A DNA stretch of 64,000 bases, taken from assembly GCA_947561715.1 (NCBI GenBank), contig OX387198.1, positions 62,001 through 126,000 on the forward strand, read 5' to 3'. The DNA is from Ascidia mentula. Lineage: Eukaryota; Chordata; Ascidiacea; Phlebobranchia; Ascidiidae. The notes below the pieces were generated by a model, which had not been told where the DNA came from, did not search any database, and worked only from the letters and a program-made list of their open reading frames with translations. The position numbers and the translations under genes were made by a program. Positions within the stretch are counted from its first letter, which is position 1. Each line of letters begins with the position of its first letter. Positions 62,561-64,000 of this stretch are shown in pieces.

Positions 62561-63378
62561 ATGAATCCGAACCGATATGACCCTTTACGTCACAATGACG
62601 ACGTTTTTCCTGACGACGAAGAAGAGCCGTTCGAATGTGACATCACAGAAAATAATTGTGACGACCGCGTTCTTATAGGGAAGAAGAAGAAGCATGGAGT
62701 TTGGTGCACAATCCTCACCAAACTCCATCTGAAGAAGGATCGGCATTGCAGTGGTGGGTGTGGATTTCAACATAGTTTCTATATCATAACCTTTAGTAAT
62801 CGGTGTTATTAACCTCACTTAACTGGAAAGTAAACACCCACAAAACACCACCACCTATGGCATTGCATGTGGATATGAAATACCCAAGATATATGTTTAA
62901 CCGAGATATCACAATCTCCCAAAACCAATAACATCTTTTTGCAGACAAAGATCACAAACATCACCACAAGAGGCGTCTTAACTTTGCCCACCTCAAACTT
63001 AAGCTGAAGAAGCGACGTCACAAACAAGCTTTTGATGACGTAACAACGCGTTGTTTGAGCGACGATAACGATTGTCTCATTACGCTAAACAAGGAATCGT
63101 CTGCGATACCCGGGGAACCAGTATCGTATCGCGGCCGAAGAGTCGATATCGCTATTATCCCGGAACGATATCACCTTCTCGAAGAAGTTGATTATGACGA
63201 AATATCGACAATGAACGACTCCGGAATTCATGAAGATTCACTGTGCTCATCCGACGAACAAAGCGGCGATGATGTAATGATTGTGGATGAGGGGAACAGT
63301 GTAGTTACGATGGGGGAATATCTACGGAAGCAGTGGAACGGACAGCGAGCCAAGAGAACAAGAAGGGCGAGTACATAG
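62561..63378 (+). CDS. Unrecognised two-exon protein with acidic and basic blocks
   Basis: Exons 62561-62753 and 62945-63378 join in phase to 208 residues. The start MNPNRYDPLRHNDDVFPDDE is acidic, followed by KKKKHGVWCTILTKLHLKKD and a His/Lys/Arg-rich stretch (DHKHHHKRRLNFAHLKLKLK) across the splice junction. The C-terminal half is acidic (YHLLEEVDYDEISTMNDSGI, HEDSLCSSDEQSGDDVMIVD) and ends in a basic tail EYLRKQWNGQRAKRTRRAST. The basic cluster could be a nuclear localisation signal, and Ser/Asp-rich DSGI and SSDEQSGDD resemble CK2 or degron-type sites. No domain is recognised. Splice sites and codon use make it a convincing gene of unknown role. Confidence 0.75.
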
Positions 63379-64000
63379 AGATCATAACGAATAGTGACGT
63401 CATCATGTTCGTGTGTTCACATGAAGTTTGCAAACACTTAAGATATCAACCACACGTACATAGTGAGGCAACCTAGTTAGCGAGGGTTGGGGGTGCGCAA
63501 AGGTCGCAATCTGTTAAACTTTAACCAAGATAAGTGTGTGAGGATTAATCACTTGGGCCACATTGGGCATGACGTCATGATTATCTGTGCGGCTTGAAAC
63601 TAATTCCCACCACTGAACAGAAAACCCTTCATTCGTTACGGGAAATAATTTTGAAAACTTTTTTTGCAGAGTTTGCGCCGCGGTTCAAGTCACGCATTCA
63701 AATACCTTCAAACCGGTTTTCAAGGTCCAAACTTAATTCCTGACGTCACGCAAATCGCTGTTGCGTTCAAAAACAACGACACTAGAGGGCGATACTAAGC
63801 ACGACAACATTTTCCGTTCAATCACCCCGAATTACAGAAGTTACGTTCAGATGCAGGAAGTAATCTGTGGAATTTTTTGGTAAAGGAAACTCCAATCACA
63901 GCTTCTCACAATTCACTAAACCGTCTGCCTCTCGTGGCAAAATAGAAACCGGAGATTGTTTTACGTTATTTTTAGTGATTTTACTTTTATTTATGAATTA
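63379..64000. other. Downstream flank to window end
   Basis: About 620 bp after the last gene. It contains several TGACGTCA-type words and no AATAAA close to the stop codon. No coding signal was recognised. Confidence 0.4.

Noticed and set aside
1-64000. CRISPR arrays, rRNA, tRNA clusters, LTR or virus-derived elements
   Set aside because: I looked for repeat-spacer arrays, long terminal repeats and conserved RNA-gene blocks and saw none that I could support; single tRNA genes could have been missed by eye.

Overview
The window looks like euchromatic DNA of a small-genome chordate, most likely a Ciona-type sea squirt. This is inferred: the genes are animal orthologues at chordate-like divergence (Ena/VASP with EVH1, NAA20, HGH1, DNAJC17, C19orf47-like, CDC42EP, an ISX-type homeobox). 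Genes are compact, many introns are only 48-60 nt, intergenic DNA is AT-rich, and gene pairs are tightly head-to-head or tail-to-tail. No bacterial operons, CRISPR arrays, rRNA or convincing tRNA genes were seen, and no virus-derived or LTR element was recognised. All exon models were built by reading splice sites and phases by eye, with no transcript data.

Layout. 1-4863 (-): an Ena/VASP gene running off the left edge. 6474-16586 (+): a very exon-rich polycystin-1-family gene (about 42 exons) with TM1, PLAT and TM2-5 but no ectodomain and no channel module, and an enormous cytosolic loop of unknown function. 16670-18281 (-): a six-cysteine tetraspanin that meets it tail to tail. 18939-20362 (-): an ISX-like paired-class homeobox gene with 2.7 kb of non-coding DNA upstream. 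23105-24384 (-) and 24743-26418 (+): NAA20 and HGH1 sharing a 358-bp divergent promoter. 26556-29065 (-) and 29995-32960 (+): two head-to-head CUB plus S1 serine-protease-fold paralogues. The first has lost all three triad residues. The second keeps the triad but lacks the normal activation motif. 33285-34064: two adjacent short inverted-repeat DNA elements, one filled with a palindromic minisatellite. 34272-36467 (+): a small probably mitochondrial protein and a C19orf47-like protein. 36468-48224: an almost gene-free tract. 48225-49580 (+): a CDC42EP/Borg gene. 49581-57973: a second gene-poor tract. 57974-59753 (-): DNAJC17 with a GC-AG intron. 62561-63378 (+): an unrecognised two-exon acidic/basic protein.

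Functionally the set is mixed. Ena/VASP and CDC42EP both act on the actin cytoskeleton, NAA20, HGH1 and DNAJC17 are housekeeping protein-modification, folding and splicing factors, the CUB-protease pair is secreted, and the polycystin-like protein and tetraspanin are membrane proteins. The most unusual items are the channel-less polycystin-like protein with a roughly 1,700-residue TM3-TM4 loop, the paired inactive and unconventional CUB proteases, the palindromic minisatellite inside an inverted-repeat element, and a 12-bp motif (GTGACGTAACAA and its complement) that recurs across the window.
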